From the NCBI GenBank assembly GCA_051453625.1, contig JBOZIK010000001.1, positions 278,134,354 through 278,185,398 on the forward strand: a stretch of 51,045 bases of DNA. Direction: 5' to 3'. Below are positions 37,895 to 47,272 of the stretch, piece after piece. The position numbers and the translations under genes were made by a program. Position 1 is the first letter of the stretch, and every line of letters starts with the position of its first letter. Source of the DNA: Welwitschia mirabilis (taxonomy: Eukaryota > Gnetophyta > Gnetopsida > Welwitschiales). The notes under the pieces are model-generated. The model was not told where the DNA came from, ran no database searches, and saw nothing but the letters and a program-made list of their open reading frames with translations.

Positions 37895-38558
37895 TTTTAG
37901 CAAGCCTTATTCATGTGAGCTTTCTTCTTATAAAAGAAACAAACATAATATTATGTGCGTGCTTTGCATCTACTCTTACCTCTACAATGAGATCCACTAG
38001 ATATAGAATAACATTCCTTTGCAAACAAAGCTTCAATAGAGTTTTTAATAACAATCATGCTCTTCATGTTTTTCTTAATATCCAATAATGTGATGACCAA
38101 ATCATCCTAAGTTGGCTTAGGATTTACTATAAGAAATGTAATAACCACAAATTTCTAATTTAGAGGTAGAAAAGATAATACAAAAAACATACAAAATTTT
38201 TTAAACAAATGAAACTATAAAGTATCAAGGTTGTGTAAAGAAACTTTTCATATCATTCAGAACTATTAGGAAGCATCCTCCTTTAGCTTGAAATTGAAAG
38301 CCCTATTCAGAATATGAAACATATACATACCATACACTTAACTATTCCACTTCATTAGTTTTCGATAGAGTCCATTAATGGTTGTCTTTACAACATATGT
38401 ATATTATGGAAGAGACAAGGATAAATTAAGGATAGTGTTGTGCTATTAATCTATTATAAATTATATCATTTTAAGTCAAAGATTTTATCTTTTCTAATGT
38501 AGTCTTTCACTTGTACTAAATCAACAAATCCTTCATTAGAATATTTCAAATATAATAT
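37895..38558 (-). pseudogene. Copia gag remnant with mutated zinc knuckle
   Basis: At 37900-37941, minus strand, a 14-residue zinc knuckle CFFYKKKAHMNKAC is readable; the normal form is CX2CX4HX4C and the second Cys is Tyr here. Upstream in the product, DDLVITLLDIKKNMKS (about 38045-38095) and EALFAKE correspond to the gag C-terminal block DVVSSLLxEEMRRK...DALxxRxR. STTLSLIYPCLF (about 38405-38440) corresponds to the gag block STIRLxL. Several stops and at least two frameshifts occur. Gag would package the element RNA. The position next to a PBS-like site supports a 5' end near 38.56 kb. Confidence 0.65.
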
Positions 38559-38570
38559 TTTTTAATACCA
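38559..38570 (-). promoter_or_regulatory. Possible degenerate primer-binding site
   Basis: The minus strand reads TGGTATTAAAAA. Plant copia elements usually have TGGTATCAGAGC, complementary to initiator tRNA-Met. The first six bases match and the rest differ mainly by changes expected from C-to-T or G-to-A decay. It sits directly upstream of the gag remnant, where a PBS belongs. Confidence 0.35.
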
Positions 38571-38640
38571 ATAAAACACTAGGGCTTTAACCTATTAGGT
38601 ATAAATAATAATCTAGAACTAGATGTCATGTGATCTACTT

Positions 38641-38689
38641 GTATTCGAACCTGGGCAACCCATGGATTTTTACAAATCCAAGTAAACCA
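38641..38689 (-). other. tRNA-promoter-like A and B boxes, SINE candidate 1
   Basis: On the minus strand TGGTTTACTTGG (38678-38689) resembles a Pol III A box. GGTTCGAATAC (38641-38651) resembles the B box GGTTCGANNCC, with about 38 nt between their starts, close to tRNA geometry. No cloverleaf or CCA-type end is visible, so this is not a tRNA gene. A tRNA-derived SINE head is possible. The simple repeat that follows at higher coordinates lies upstream of it on this strand. Confidence 0.3.
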
Positions 38690-38728
38690 ATAGGTGTAAT
38701 ATAGTTTTCCATAAATTAACTTCCTCAA

Positions 38729-38731
<3 letters not shown>

Positions 38732-38812
<81 letters not shown>
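38732..38812. repeat. Compound microsatellite (AT)n(AG)n
   Basis: An uninterrupted AT dinucleotide run (to 38760) passes directly into about 26 AG units (38761-38812). Overlapping minus-strand frames rich in Ser-Leu and Tyr-Ile are translations of this repeat and not genes. Confidence 0.95.
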
Positions 38813-38816
<4 letters not shown>

Positions 38817-39540
38817 AGATAGAACAAAACATAAAGCATGATAAACAAACATGAATAAACATGAAAAAGAAAAGACACACAAAAAATTTAACAAGTTTTG
38901 GTCCCTTTCTAGGATATGTCCTCTAGAAAGTCATGCAAAGCTCTTATTAGCAAATAAAAAGGTTTAGAGAATAGAAATGGCTATGCAGCATGCCACACCC
39001 CACCCTTAATAACTTAAGGAGTAGTTATAGAAGAGGATATGGGTTAAGGAAGTAAATCAACATTAACTTCAACCTGATCATTACATTTCCTTTTTCATTC
39101 GCTTATTTTAACAATCATCCCAAGGCAATTATAGTCAAATCCAACATTTATAATTAATTAAAGTCTGCGTAAGAAGCATGATGTTCAAAGATACATTAGC
39201 TAAATCTTTGTTGAATATTTAAAACTTCATCCTATTGATTATTAACTTTTTTCATCATGTGGAATCAATAAATTATAATTTAATGAATGGGTTTGCATAT
39301 TATAAATTTCTAAGAAAATACCTTGCAAGTTGTTATTGATTTTACCTGCCTAAACATCTACAAAGAAGAAACACTCCTAGTTATGATTGTAATTCTTGAA
39401 TGTCTAGATTTGTAAATTTTTATGTAATGTCATTTGTCCTAAGTTTTCTAGATTCATTGTTAATGAAAACCATTCAAGAATCCTAGCTATTCTACAAATA
39501 TTAGTTAATAAAAATCCATGCAACTTTATTATCAATTTCT

Positions 39541-39700
39541 TAGGAGTCTAACTAATAGGACATTTTTACATTCAAGAGGTCACTAGTTCAAACATTTGAG
39601 TGTTCTACTGAGTACTCTATAAGGCCCTAAGTGTAATTAAACCATTTGTTTAAACAATCATAGTGGCTATAATAACTAAAAGTTTTAGGCTCGACACCCT
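39541..39700 (+). other. tRNA-promoter-like boxes, SINE candidate 2
   Basis: TCTAACTAATAGG (39547-39559) resembles a decayed A box. AGAGGTCACTAGTTCAAAC (39575-39593) resembles the common tRNA-derived stretch GAGGTCACGGGTTCGAAC, with the CpG of the B box changed to CA. Spacing is about 37 nt. The downstream body to about 39700 has no known match. A decayed tRNA-derived SINE fits, but no terminal A or T tail or target-site duplication is clear. Confidence 0.35.
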
Positions 39701-40199
39701 CTTGATTTCTGCTTTATTTGACTTTATTATGTTGCATTTACTTTATGAAAATATTTGCATCACTATATCTACTCCATCAAGGCTAAGATTTTTTACATAC
39801 TCAACTACGCATTTTGTAGCCCTATAAGATTCTTAAACATGTTTTTGACATAAGTGAGAACTTGAAACTTGCTAAAGAAATAAACAAGAGGCATCAACTC
39901 ACATGCATCTTTAGAGTGAAGTACATGGTTTAGTATAGAGAGAGGCTTAAACTTTGGAAAATGGGTTTTCAAGGTAGGCTTTCCTAATCTTGAAATACCA
40001 GTAAATGATAATAAAGTAAATCAAAATAATAATAATTTATATCAGATAAATCATAGATATTTAAACTATTGTATGGGATTTTTGAATAGCTAAAATACTT
40101 TATGCTAGATTCTTGTAGATTATTGTTATTACTTTAGTGATTTGACAAATAGAGGTCTAAGATAGGCCACTTAAAAATGAACACACAATTTTCCTTATG
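39701..40199. other. AT-rich DNA left of the Sirevirus-like element
   Basis: I see no gene or repeat. This is the host sequence into which the element at 40205 inserted. Confidence 0.5.
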
Positions 40200-40204
40200 C
40201 TCTT
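40200..40204. repeat. Target-site duplication, left (CTCTT)
   Basis: CTCTT lies directly before the left LTR. The identical pentamer follows the right LTR at 48654-48658. Five base pairs is the usual target-site duplication of Ty1/copia elements. The match fixes both ends of the insertion. Confidence 0.85.
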
Positions 40205-40860
40205 TGAAAGGATCGAGAACCCTAGGGGAGGGGGATGAATAGGTTCTTTAAGAATTCCAATATAATATTCTAAATGAATTCAATATAAAACAAAAACTTG
40301 TGTATAAAAATGTACAAAGTAAGATAAAATAATGAAAGTAAAGAAAAAAAATGGAAATCACAAAAATACCAATTTGATGCAAGCTAGATTTATAGTGGTT
40401 CGGGAAAACTCCTACTCCACTCTCGATGATCAGCTTATCCTAAAGCTAGATTTTGAATCTTTGTTACTCCATTAAGTATTCCAGGTTCACCTGTAACCTT
40501 TGTAAATGTAATTTTCTAGGCTTAGTCTCAATCTGTGGAACAAACTTTTCAAGGCTTAGTCTCAACCTTTCACAAATCAAGGTAGTAATGTAATGATGCA
40601 TTTAAAGTATGAATATCACTAATTCTTTGAAATAGTAAATTTGATGGATCTCTTCTCCTGTAGAAGTAAAATAAGTAAAGATCTTGATCCAATCTTGAAT
40701 TTAGAGAGGATGCTAATAGTATCTCTCTTTCTATTAAGAATATGGATTCCAAGATACAAAATTGAAAATCATCCAAATATAATACTTGATCTTTCAAATC
40801 CAATAGATTTTTCCAAATGAGAATAGTTCCAAAAGATTCTTTGGTCATCTATGTTTTAGC

Positions 40861-40868
40861 TATTTATA
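40861..40868 (-). promoter_or_regulatory. TATA box in left LTR
   Basis: The minus strand reads TATAAATAGC, a good plant TATA box. The same site is present at the equivalent place in the right LTR. As the 3' LTR copy it would drive transcription outward into flanking host DNA. Confidence 0.6.
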
Positions 40869-40989
40869 ATGGAATGATTTAAGGTTTATTACATTTAAAA
40901 TGTACTTCCAATGACTATAAATGACTAGAAAAAAGCTACCTAATAGCTATATAACAAATACATATCATTTTAGAAAGATTTCATTCTGC

Positions 40990-41530
40990 TCTGTCTAGTT
41001 AACCCCACAAAAATCTAGTCAACTACATGTGGTGCCATAAGTTACATAAGTTGCCCAAGCAAGAAATTATATTACTCCAATTTGTTATGGTTCCCTGTCT
41101 AGTCAATTCCATATGGGTCTGGTGGACCCTAGTCTGATTGCCTACTATTCATCTAATTGCTCTCTTCTCTGATAAAATTTCTTTTTAGTTTTCTACATTG
41201 AGTTCAGTTGACTTCTTCAGATGTTCAGTCAGCCCCATAATGATTGGTTCAGGCATACCAGCTGCATAGTATTCAAGTTTAGTTGACTCCATCATAAGTC
41301 TAGTGGACCCCTTATCATTCAGTCCAAGGATACTGTTTATTAGGTTCTAAAATCTAGTCAACTCCATAAAGGTCTACTTGATCCCTTTCCATTTAAATCA
41401 GTGAAACTGGTTCTCAAGGTTATAAGTCTAGTTAATTCGATCAAAATCTAGTTGATCCATCTATATGTATTTTATTTTTTATCTACTTTATATGCGGTTG
41501 ACTCCTTAAAAATCCAATCAACCCCATCTT
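40990..41530. repeat. Degenerate GTCGAC-type array in left LTR U3
   Basis: About 14 copies of a short motif, ancestral form near AGTCGACCCCAT, occur at intervals of about 20-50 bp. Copies here read GTTAAC, GTCAAC, GTTGAC, GTGGAC and similar. On the element strand they lie upstream of the TATA box, where enhancers sit. Confidence 0.7.
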
Positions 41531-41689
41531 AAGGATAAATAAACTAACAAATTTTTAGTACTCAAAAGTTGATAGTTTTAGTTCCATCTTTTAACTTGTA
41601 AGTAATTTAACATCTTCTACACAAGATACATAAAATTTACTATATAGAAAACATTAGTTTGACATTAATTGATAAAACATAATTCAATA

Positions 41690-41704
41690 ATCTCCCCCTT
41701 TAAC
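41690..41704 (-). promoter_or_regulatory. Polypurine tract
   Basis: The minus strand reads GTTAAAGGGGGAGAT, directly before the 3' LTR. This is the second-strand primer site of the element and matches the AAAGGGGGAGA tract usual in this copia lineage. Confidence 0.85.
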
Positions 41705-42999
41705 ATTAATGGCAAGAAATACTTAGTTGTGAAAAATTTAAACTCTTAGAAAAACTCCCTATTACACAATACCTATTTGCAAAATAATATTCCATTTAAG
41801 ATAAGTAAAAGTATTTTGAACAAATAAGTTTTATGATGTAAATAAAACAATTTAATATGCACATTTTAGAGTTTAGAAAGCATAATCTTATAATAAACAT
41901 AATGTAATCATGAAAAGTTATTTAACATTAAGTTAGATGTCACAATTTTGTTGGTCCATTACCAACATTAAAAGACTTTAAATCTTTACAAGTTAAGTGG
42001 ATATGATACCAAAAAAAAAAAACATACTTAACATATATGATTTTGAAAGGTACAAATAGATTTAGAATACTAAATGAAACAAGATTTTGTGCTAAAATAG
42101 AAAAGTGTGTTTCATTAGATATAAGCAAATATTNNNNNNNNNNNNNNNNNNNNNNNNNNNNNNNNNNNNNNNNNNNNNNNNNNNNNNNNNNNNNNNNNNN
42201 NNNNNNNNNNNNNNNNNNNNNNNNNNNNNNNNNTAAGAAATACTTAGTTGTGAAAAATTTGAACTCTTAAAAAAACTCCCTGTTACACAATACCTATTTG
42301 CAAAATAATATTCCACTTAAGATAAGTGAAAGTATTTTAAACAAATAAGTTTTATGATCTAAATAAAACAATTTAATATGCACATTTTAGAGTTTAAAAA
42401 GCATAATCTTATGATAAACATAATGTAATCATGAAAAGTTATTTAACATTAAGTCAGATGTCACAATTTTGTTGGTCCATTACCAACATTAAAAGACTTT
42501 AAATCTTTGCAAGTTAATTAGATATGATACCAAAAAAAAAACATACTTAACATATATGATTTTGAAAGGCACAAATAGATTTAGAATACTAAATGAAACA
42601 ATATTTTTTGTTAAAATAGAAAAGTGTGTTTCATTAGATATAAGCAAATATTACACGACTAACATGCAAGCATTACAAATTAGAAGTAATCATCAAGAGC
42701 ATGCAACTAAAAAATCATATAAAATAAACTCAACAACACAACTAATTCTTCCCTTTTTGATATTAATGACAAAGAAGAAAAGAAATAGTTACCGAGAATT
42801 TAGATAAAAAGAAAAAAATGATAGATTACTATACTAAACTATTATTGGGACAGTTGTAGAACCTTGAGTATCTGGGCAACCGAGTTTTAAACAGGTTGAC
42901 TAGCCTCTTATGGTTGATCGAATTAAATAATTTGGTTGACCATCCTATAATAAATAATAGAATAGTAAGAGAACCCTCAATTCATTTCTAAGATGAAGA
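41705..42999 (-). other. Element 3' noncoding region with duplicated gap flanks
   Basis: This lies between the RNase H remnant and the polypurine tract. The stretch 41714-42133 (420 bp) is repeated at 42235-42652 (418 bp) across a gap of exactly 100 N (42134-42233), with about 5-7% differences, mostly transitions. Small plus-strand frames here (for example 42556-42807) are paired copies of the same chance frame. Without the duplicate the region is about 0.77 kb and contains no env-like ORF. The end near 42960-43080 still holds the tail of the RNase H product. Confidence 0.75.
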
Positions 43000-43560
43000 A
43001 AAAATATCAAAGTTTAGGGGTTTAGTAAAAATATCTATCAATTGTTGATCTAAAATTATAAAATTCATAGATATGTGTTCTTTTTCAACTTGATCTTATG
43101 GGAAATGATGTCTTAGATCAATATGCTTCATTCTTGAGTACTGAACTAGATTTTTTGATATATTAATAGCACTTGTGTTATCATAGAAAATAGAAACTTC
43201 CTTAAAATTAATACCAAAATCTTTTAACATTTCTCTCATCCATAAAAGATGAGTACAATAACTACCTATTGCAATATATTCAGATTCTATAGTAGAGAGA
43301 GATAGAGTTTTTTTTGTTGCTTGTCCATACTATTAGACATAATCCTAGAAGAAAGAAATTTCCACTTGTGCTTTTTCTATCATCTTTACATCTAGCCCAA
43401 TCTGTATCACTAAATCCTGTAAGTTTAAAGGATGTCTTAGTCAGATACCATAAGCCATAATTACATGTGTCCTTTACATACTTGATTATTATTTTTACTA
43501 CTTGAAGATGTGATTCTTTTGGTTGAGATTGATATCTTGAACATACTTCAACAATAAATA
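43000..43560 (-). pseudogene. Sirevirus-like RNase H remnant
   Basis: On the minus strand the block FKLTGFSDTDWARCKDDRKS (about 43369-43429) is intact and matches the copia RNase H start LxGYSDADWAGCxxDRKSTSG. Lower coordinates keep fragments of the SLSTAEAEY and TKHIDIRHHFLRD blocks with frameshifts and stops. RNase H removes the RNA template during reverse transcription. The remnant follows the RT of the same element. Confidence 0.8.
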
Positions 43561-43639
43561 TGATATCTTATCTACTTGCAATTAAATATAATAAAATACC
43601 AATCATACTTCTGTAAATTTTTTAATCTATTGATTCACC

Positions 43640-44960
43640 ATTTTCATCCAACTTACTTTACATAATGTAGACATAGGAGTGTCAGTTGTCCTTGCATCTT
43701 CTAAACCAAACCGTTTGATCAAATCTCTTGAATATTTGGATTAGGAGATAAATATTCCATCTTTAGATTACTTGATCTAAAGTCCAAAAAAAATTTTTAC
43801 TTTACCAAGAATACTCATTTAAAATTGATTTATCATAATATTTGCAAATTCTTTTGATATCTTTTCATTTAAGGTACCAAAAATAATATCATCTACATAA
43901 ATCTGTGTAATAATGAAATCCTTTTTTAGAATTTTCATAAATAAAGTTTTGTCTATAGATCCTCTAATATATTCATTTTTATTAAAAAACGTAGCTAGAT
44001 TCTCATACTAAGATCTTAGTTCTTGTTTTAAACCATATAAAACTTTCTTAAGTTTATATACATGATAAGATTTATGAGAATTAATGAAACCTTGTAGTTG
44101 TTCTACATATAATTCTTCAATTAATGTGTCATTCAAAAAAGCACTTTTTGGATTCATTTGATATACTTTGAAATTCTTAAAAGCCATAAAGAACAAAAAC
44201 ATTCTAATGCTACCCAACCTTGTAATAGGAGCAAAAGTATCTTCTACATTAATGCANNNNNNNNNNNNNNNNNNNNNNNNNNNNNNNNNNNNNNNNNNNN
44301 NNNNNNNNNNNNNNNNNNNNNNNNNNNNNNNNNNNNNNNNNNNNNNNNNNNNNNNNAGCTAGATTCTCATACTAAGATCTTAGTTCTTGTTTTAATTCAT
44401 ATAAAACTTTCTTAAGTTTGTATACATGATCAGATTTATGAGAATTAATGAAACATTGTAGTTGTTCTACATATACTTCTTCAATTAATGTGCCATTCAA
44501 AAAAGCACTTTTTGGATTCATTTGATATACTTTGAAATTCTTCAAAGCTGTAAAGAGCAAAAACATTCTAATGCTACCCAACCTTGCAACATGAGCAAAA
44601 GTATCTCCTACATTAATGCATTCTATTTGATTGTAGCCTTGAGCTACTAATCTTGCCTTGTTTTTAATGACATTGTTTTCTTCATCACATTTGTTTTTAA
44701 AGATTCATTTAGTTCTAATGATATTCTTATCTTTTGGCCTTACTACTAGCTTTCAAACATCATTTCTTTTGAATTGTTGTAGTTCATTTTGCATTACCAT
44801 CATCCATTCCTCATGCATTTTTGCTTCTTCAAATTTCTTGGGTTCTATCTTTGAGACATAATAAATGTGAATACATGAATTTTTTATAGAATATTTTGTT
44901 TTTATCTTTGAGTTACCTTCTCTAATAATGGATTCTAAAGGATGATCTTTAAGAGTTTAG
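43640..44960 (-). pseudogene. Sirevirus-like reverse transcriptase, partly duplicated at a gap
   Basis: From high coordinates: NKARLVAQGYNQIECINVGD (about 44610-44670), matching KARLVAQGYxQxEGIDFxE; then a 69-codon block 44372-44581 with YQMNPKSAFLNGTLIEEVYV, where the catalytic Asp of the usual YQMDVKSAFLNG is Asn; then a 100-N gap; then the same block again at 44008-44217; then the second catalytic motif QIYVDDIIFG (YVDD intact, 43888-43899); then DLIKRFGLEDARTTDTPM (about 43675-43730). The repeat of one block is the gap-flank duplication and not biology. Loss of the first Asp and several stops make it inactive. Confidence 0.88.
43993..44620. repeat. 100-N gap flanked by a 264-bp duplication inside RT
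   Basis: Positions 43993-44256 and 44357-44620 are the same 264 bp with about 5% differences. The gap (44257-44356) is exactly 100 N. Overlapping contig ends or two alleles in series would explain it. It doubles one RT block. Confidence 0.88.
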
Positions 44961-45129
44961 GCTTTTTTAATGTGCCTTCTTTTATTGGAACTTCATTTCT
45001 TTCAATAGAACCTTCATTGGTTGGGGAAATACTCATAGTTATGATTTCCTCCTCTTATATATAGTTTGATTTGTTATTAATCTTATCAATTTTCATGTTT
45101 ATTGATTCTTCTATCATTAAGCTTATTTT

Positions 45130-45800
45130 GTTGAAAACTTGATAGACCCTACTTCTCTTTGAGTAATCCCAAAAGATAGCTTCATCAGCCTTTCACTTAA
45201 ATTTTCTCAAATGTTTTCTAACTCTTAGCATATAGAATTTACTTTCAAAGACTTTAAAGTATAACACATTTTGTTATTTTCCTTTCCACAACTCATATAG
45301 TGTCTTATCTATACCTGGTTTAAGATAAATTTTGTTAATAATATAGCATGCTATGCTAACAACCTTAATCCAAAATGATTTAGGAACTTCCTTATCATTT
45401 AGCATTATTTGTGCTATTTCTTGAAGGACTCTATTATTTCTTTTAGCTATACCATTTTGTTGTGGTATTTTTGGGGCTAAAAATTGATGATTAATTTCAT
45501 TTTCAATACAACATTTATCAAAGAAATGGTTTTCAAATTCTTAACTATGATCAGTTCTTATTTTCTTTATGGTATACCCCTTTTTGTTTTGAATCTTATT
45601 ACAAATTTCAACCCAATAGTTAAAATCTTCAAATTTATTTGACTAAACAACTATCCATGTATATCTAGAAAAATCATCAACCATAGTGAGAAAATAATGA
45701 TTTCCCCTAGACTTCAAGTTTAAACAGGGCCTACTAAATCCATATGAATAAGCTCTAATGGCATAGATGTGGAAGCTTATATTTTGATTTTATGAGAGAT
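45130..45800 (-). pseudogene. Sirevirus-like integrase remnant
   Basis: On the minus strand the core domain reads ELIHMDLVGP, with the first catalytic Asp kept (45738-45740). It is followed by HYFLTMVDDFSRYTW in a neighbouring frame, then TDHS-stop-EFENHF, with the second Asp kept (45550-45552). The third block reads QQNGIAKRNNRVLQEIAQ, where the catalytic Glu of the usual NGVAERKNR is Lys (45442-45444), a single G-to-A change. Downstream, SFWIKVVSIACYIINKIYLK matches the block YFWAEAVxTACYxxNR. Loss of Glu and several stops show it cannot integrate DNA. Confidence 0.88.
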
Positions 45801-46330
45801 CCTAATTTGTTTATCCTTTACATCATACAAGCCTTGTTTTTTTACATTTATCTAAGGGATTTCTTTCATGATGTTTTTATGAATAATAAATTTCAACTAA
45901 TCATAATTAACATGACCTAAACATTTATGCCACATCTCTTCTTGAGGAACATTCAAAAAATAAGATGGAGAAAATTATTGATCTATGCTATAAAGATTAT
46001 CTATTCTACTTGATTGAAGAATTACATCATTTAACTTTTTACATAAAATTTCACATTTTGATTTATCAAAGATTACCTTTTAATCTTTGTCATAAATTTG
46101 ACTAATGCTTAGTAAATTATGATTTAAACCACTTACATATTTCATTACATTTAGGAAGGTTACCTCCACCAATGCTTCTAATCCCTTCTATCTTTACTTT
46201 TCCATTATTCCTGAAAGTCACTTCTCCTCCATCAAAGTGGCTTAGTTGCTTGAATCTAGATTTATCTCCTATCATATGCCTTAAACATTCACTATCAAGA
46301 TACCAGCTTGTGCTATTTGAAACCTTGAAA
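45801..46330 (-). pseudogene. Sirevirus-like protease and GAG-pre-integrase remnant
   Basis: On the minus strand SWYLDSECLRHMIGDKSRF (about 46250-46305) matches the protease block WYLDSGCSRHMTGDKSxF. The active-site triplet DSG is DSE (46288-46296). HFDGGEVTFRNNGKVKIEG follows. The pre-integrase zinc block appears as MWHKCLGH (about 45910-45933), matching LWHRRLGH. The protease would cut the element polyprotein; the Gly-to-Glu change should inactivate it. Confidence 0.85.
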
Positions 46331-46399
46331 GCTATCTAGATTAATAAACTTTTAAGATCATTAGCATTCATCCACATAGGCTCCTTTAGGAATAAACTT

Positions 46400-47146
46400 A
46401 AATGGAAAATTACTAACTGAGTTTGAAAACAACATTAATTTTCTAGCATTACATATGAGTTTTAGATGACCAATTATTCCATAGAAATGACAAGTAATTT
46501 TAGAAAGGAACTTACCATCACTGTTTTTCTAACTTTGTTGTCTTTGAGGTTTTTAGAGATGAAGCCAATACCTAACTTGCTACCAATAGGTTTTTGAACT
46601 TCAAGAATTTATTCCAATTTGGTAGATCCATCTAAAAATTTATTAACATAATAAGATAACTCTCTTACCTGTAGAGTGAGATTGGAGTTTTGAGATTGAG
46701 TCTTTTGAGACTTGATTTCATTTCCTCCTTTTCGTTAGTGAGAGATTTTATAATCTTATTCATATCATTTATTCTCTTAGCCTGCTTTTCACATTTTTGG
46801 TATAACTCTTGACAAGTATCTTTTAACTCATCTTGTTCTACATTGTCGACATCATGACCACATGTTGTAATGTATTTGACACATTATGTAAAGGAGGCAC
46901 AAGTGCCTTAAACGAGAATCTCCTTTATTTATCATGTTTTTAAGAATTTTTTGGTCACACTCACTTGACTTTTATGAATTTATACTAGCTACAATTTGTT
47001 TGAAAATATATCCATATGCTATCTAACATAAACAGATAAATGTACATGTATCAAGAAAAGGCATATTTGAAAAATAATAAAAGTGAATGATCATTGTGGA
47101 GTTCTAAAGTTCAAATCAGTGAAGATCTAAGAAATGACTTGATCTT
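46400..47146 (-). pseudogene. Sirevirus-like gag remnant, N-terminal part missing
   Basis: The region next to the PBS reads on the minus strand as a charged coiled coil containing QDELKDTCQELYQKCEKQAK and IIKSLTNEKEEMKS (about 46720-46850). This is followed by FLDGSTKLE and a KPIGSKLGIGF-like block, then a zinc knuckle CHFYGIIGHLKLIC (46451-46492) whose second Cys is Tyr. This order is that of the C-terminal half of Sirevirus gag. Only about 650 bp separates PBS and knuckle, whereas copia gag usually needs more than 1 kb, so the N-terminal part is deleted. Gag forms the virus-like particle; this copy cannot. Confidence 0.75.
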
Positions 47147-47158
47147 GCTCTAATATCA
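47147..47158 (-). promoter_or_regulatory. Primer-binding site (initiator tRNA-Met type)
   Basis: The plus strand reads GCTCTAATATCA, ten of twelve bases identical to GCTCTGATACCA, the complement of the usual plant copia PBS. Both differences are C-to-T or G-to-A type. It lies two bases inside the right LTR, as expected for the 5' end of a minus-strand element. Confidence 0.85.
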
Positions 47159-47272
47159 AATGATAGGATCAAGAACCCTAGAAGAAGGGGGAGGGGGTGA
47201 GGGAATAGATTCTTTAAAAATTCCAATACAATATCATAAATGAATTTAATTTAAAATAAAGACTTGCATACA

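Larger units (their letters stand above)
33280..38570 (-). mobile_element. Decayed Ty1/copia element, 3' LTR not found
   Basis: All the pieces of a copia polyprotein occur on the minus strand in the usual order from high to low coordinates: gag with zinc knuckle, a protease region lost in a 918-N gap, GAG-pre-integrase, integrase, RT and RNase H. A worn primer-binding site complement sits at 38559-38570. Integrase before RT makes it copia rather than gypsy. Motif style (gag with RSKSR-like tail, GHMSEKGMK-like pre-integrase block) differs from the Sirevirus-like element at 40.2-48.7 kb, so it belongs to another lineage. Several catalytic residues are replaced. No matching LTR was found near 33 kb, so the 3' end is either deleted or too diverged to see. 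Confidence 0.75.
38571..39110 (-). other. Probable 5' LTR region of the copia element
   Basis: It lies outside the PBS-like site. It contains the stretch AATTTAACAAGTTTTGGTCC (38885-38904), which resembles the AACGTGGTTCGGTCC segment common in plant copia LTRs read from the opposite strand. A matching segment in the same orientation (TTATAGTGGTTCGG, 40389-40402) is present in the Sirevirus-like LTR. No second LTR copy was found, so the outer boundary is a guess. Confidence 0.35.
40205..41689 (-). repeat. Sirevirus-like 3' LTR (left)
   Basis: Length is 1485 bp, starting TGAAAGGATCG after the CTCTT duplication and ending ATAATTCAATA before the polypurine tract. On the minus strand the LTR start has decayed from the usual TGTTGGATTATG. 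It aligns end to end with the right LTR. It contains a TATA box (minus, 40861-40868) and the degenerate GTCGAC-type array (40990-41530). In this copy none of the array sites I checked keeps an intact GTCGAC. Confidence 0.9.

Noticed and set aside
36950-38088. Frames of 313-373 codons
   Set aside because: They span the 918-N gap. The real content at the right edge is antisense to the copia gag remnant.
38641-38689. A tRNA gene on the minus strand
   Set aside because: Only the promoter boxes are tRNA-like. No acceptor stem or anticodon arm can be drawn.
38579-38894. Minus-strand frames with long Ser-Leu and Tyr-Ile runs
   Set aside because: They are translations of the (AT)n(AG)n microsatellite.
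42037-42807. Two similar plus-strand frames starting MILKGTNRFRILNET
   Set aside because: They are the two copies of one chance frame in the 420-bp gap-flank duplication, within element noncoding sequence.
44658-44861. Plus-strand frame of 67 codons
   Set aside because: It is antisense to the readable minus-strand RT of the Sirevirus-like element.
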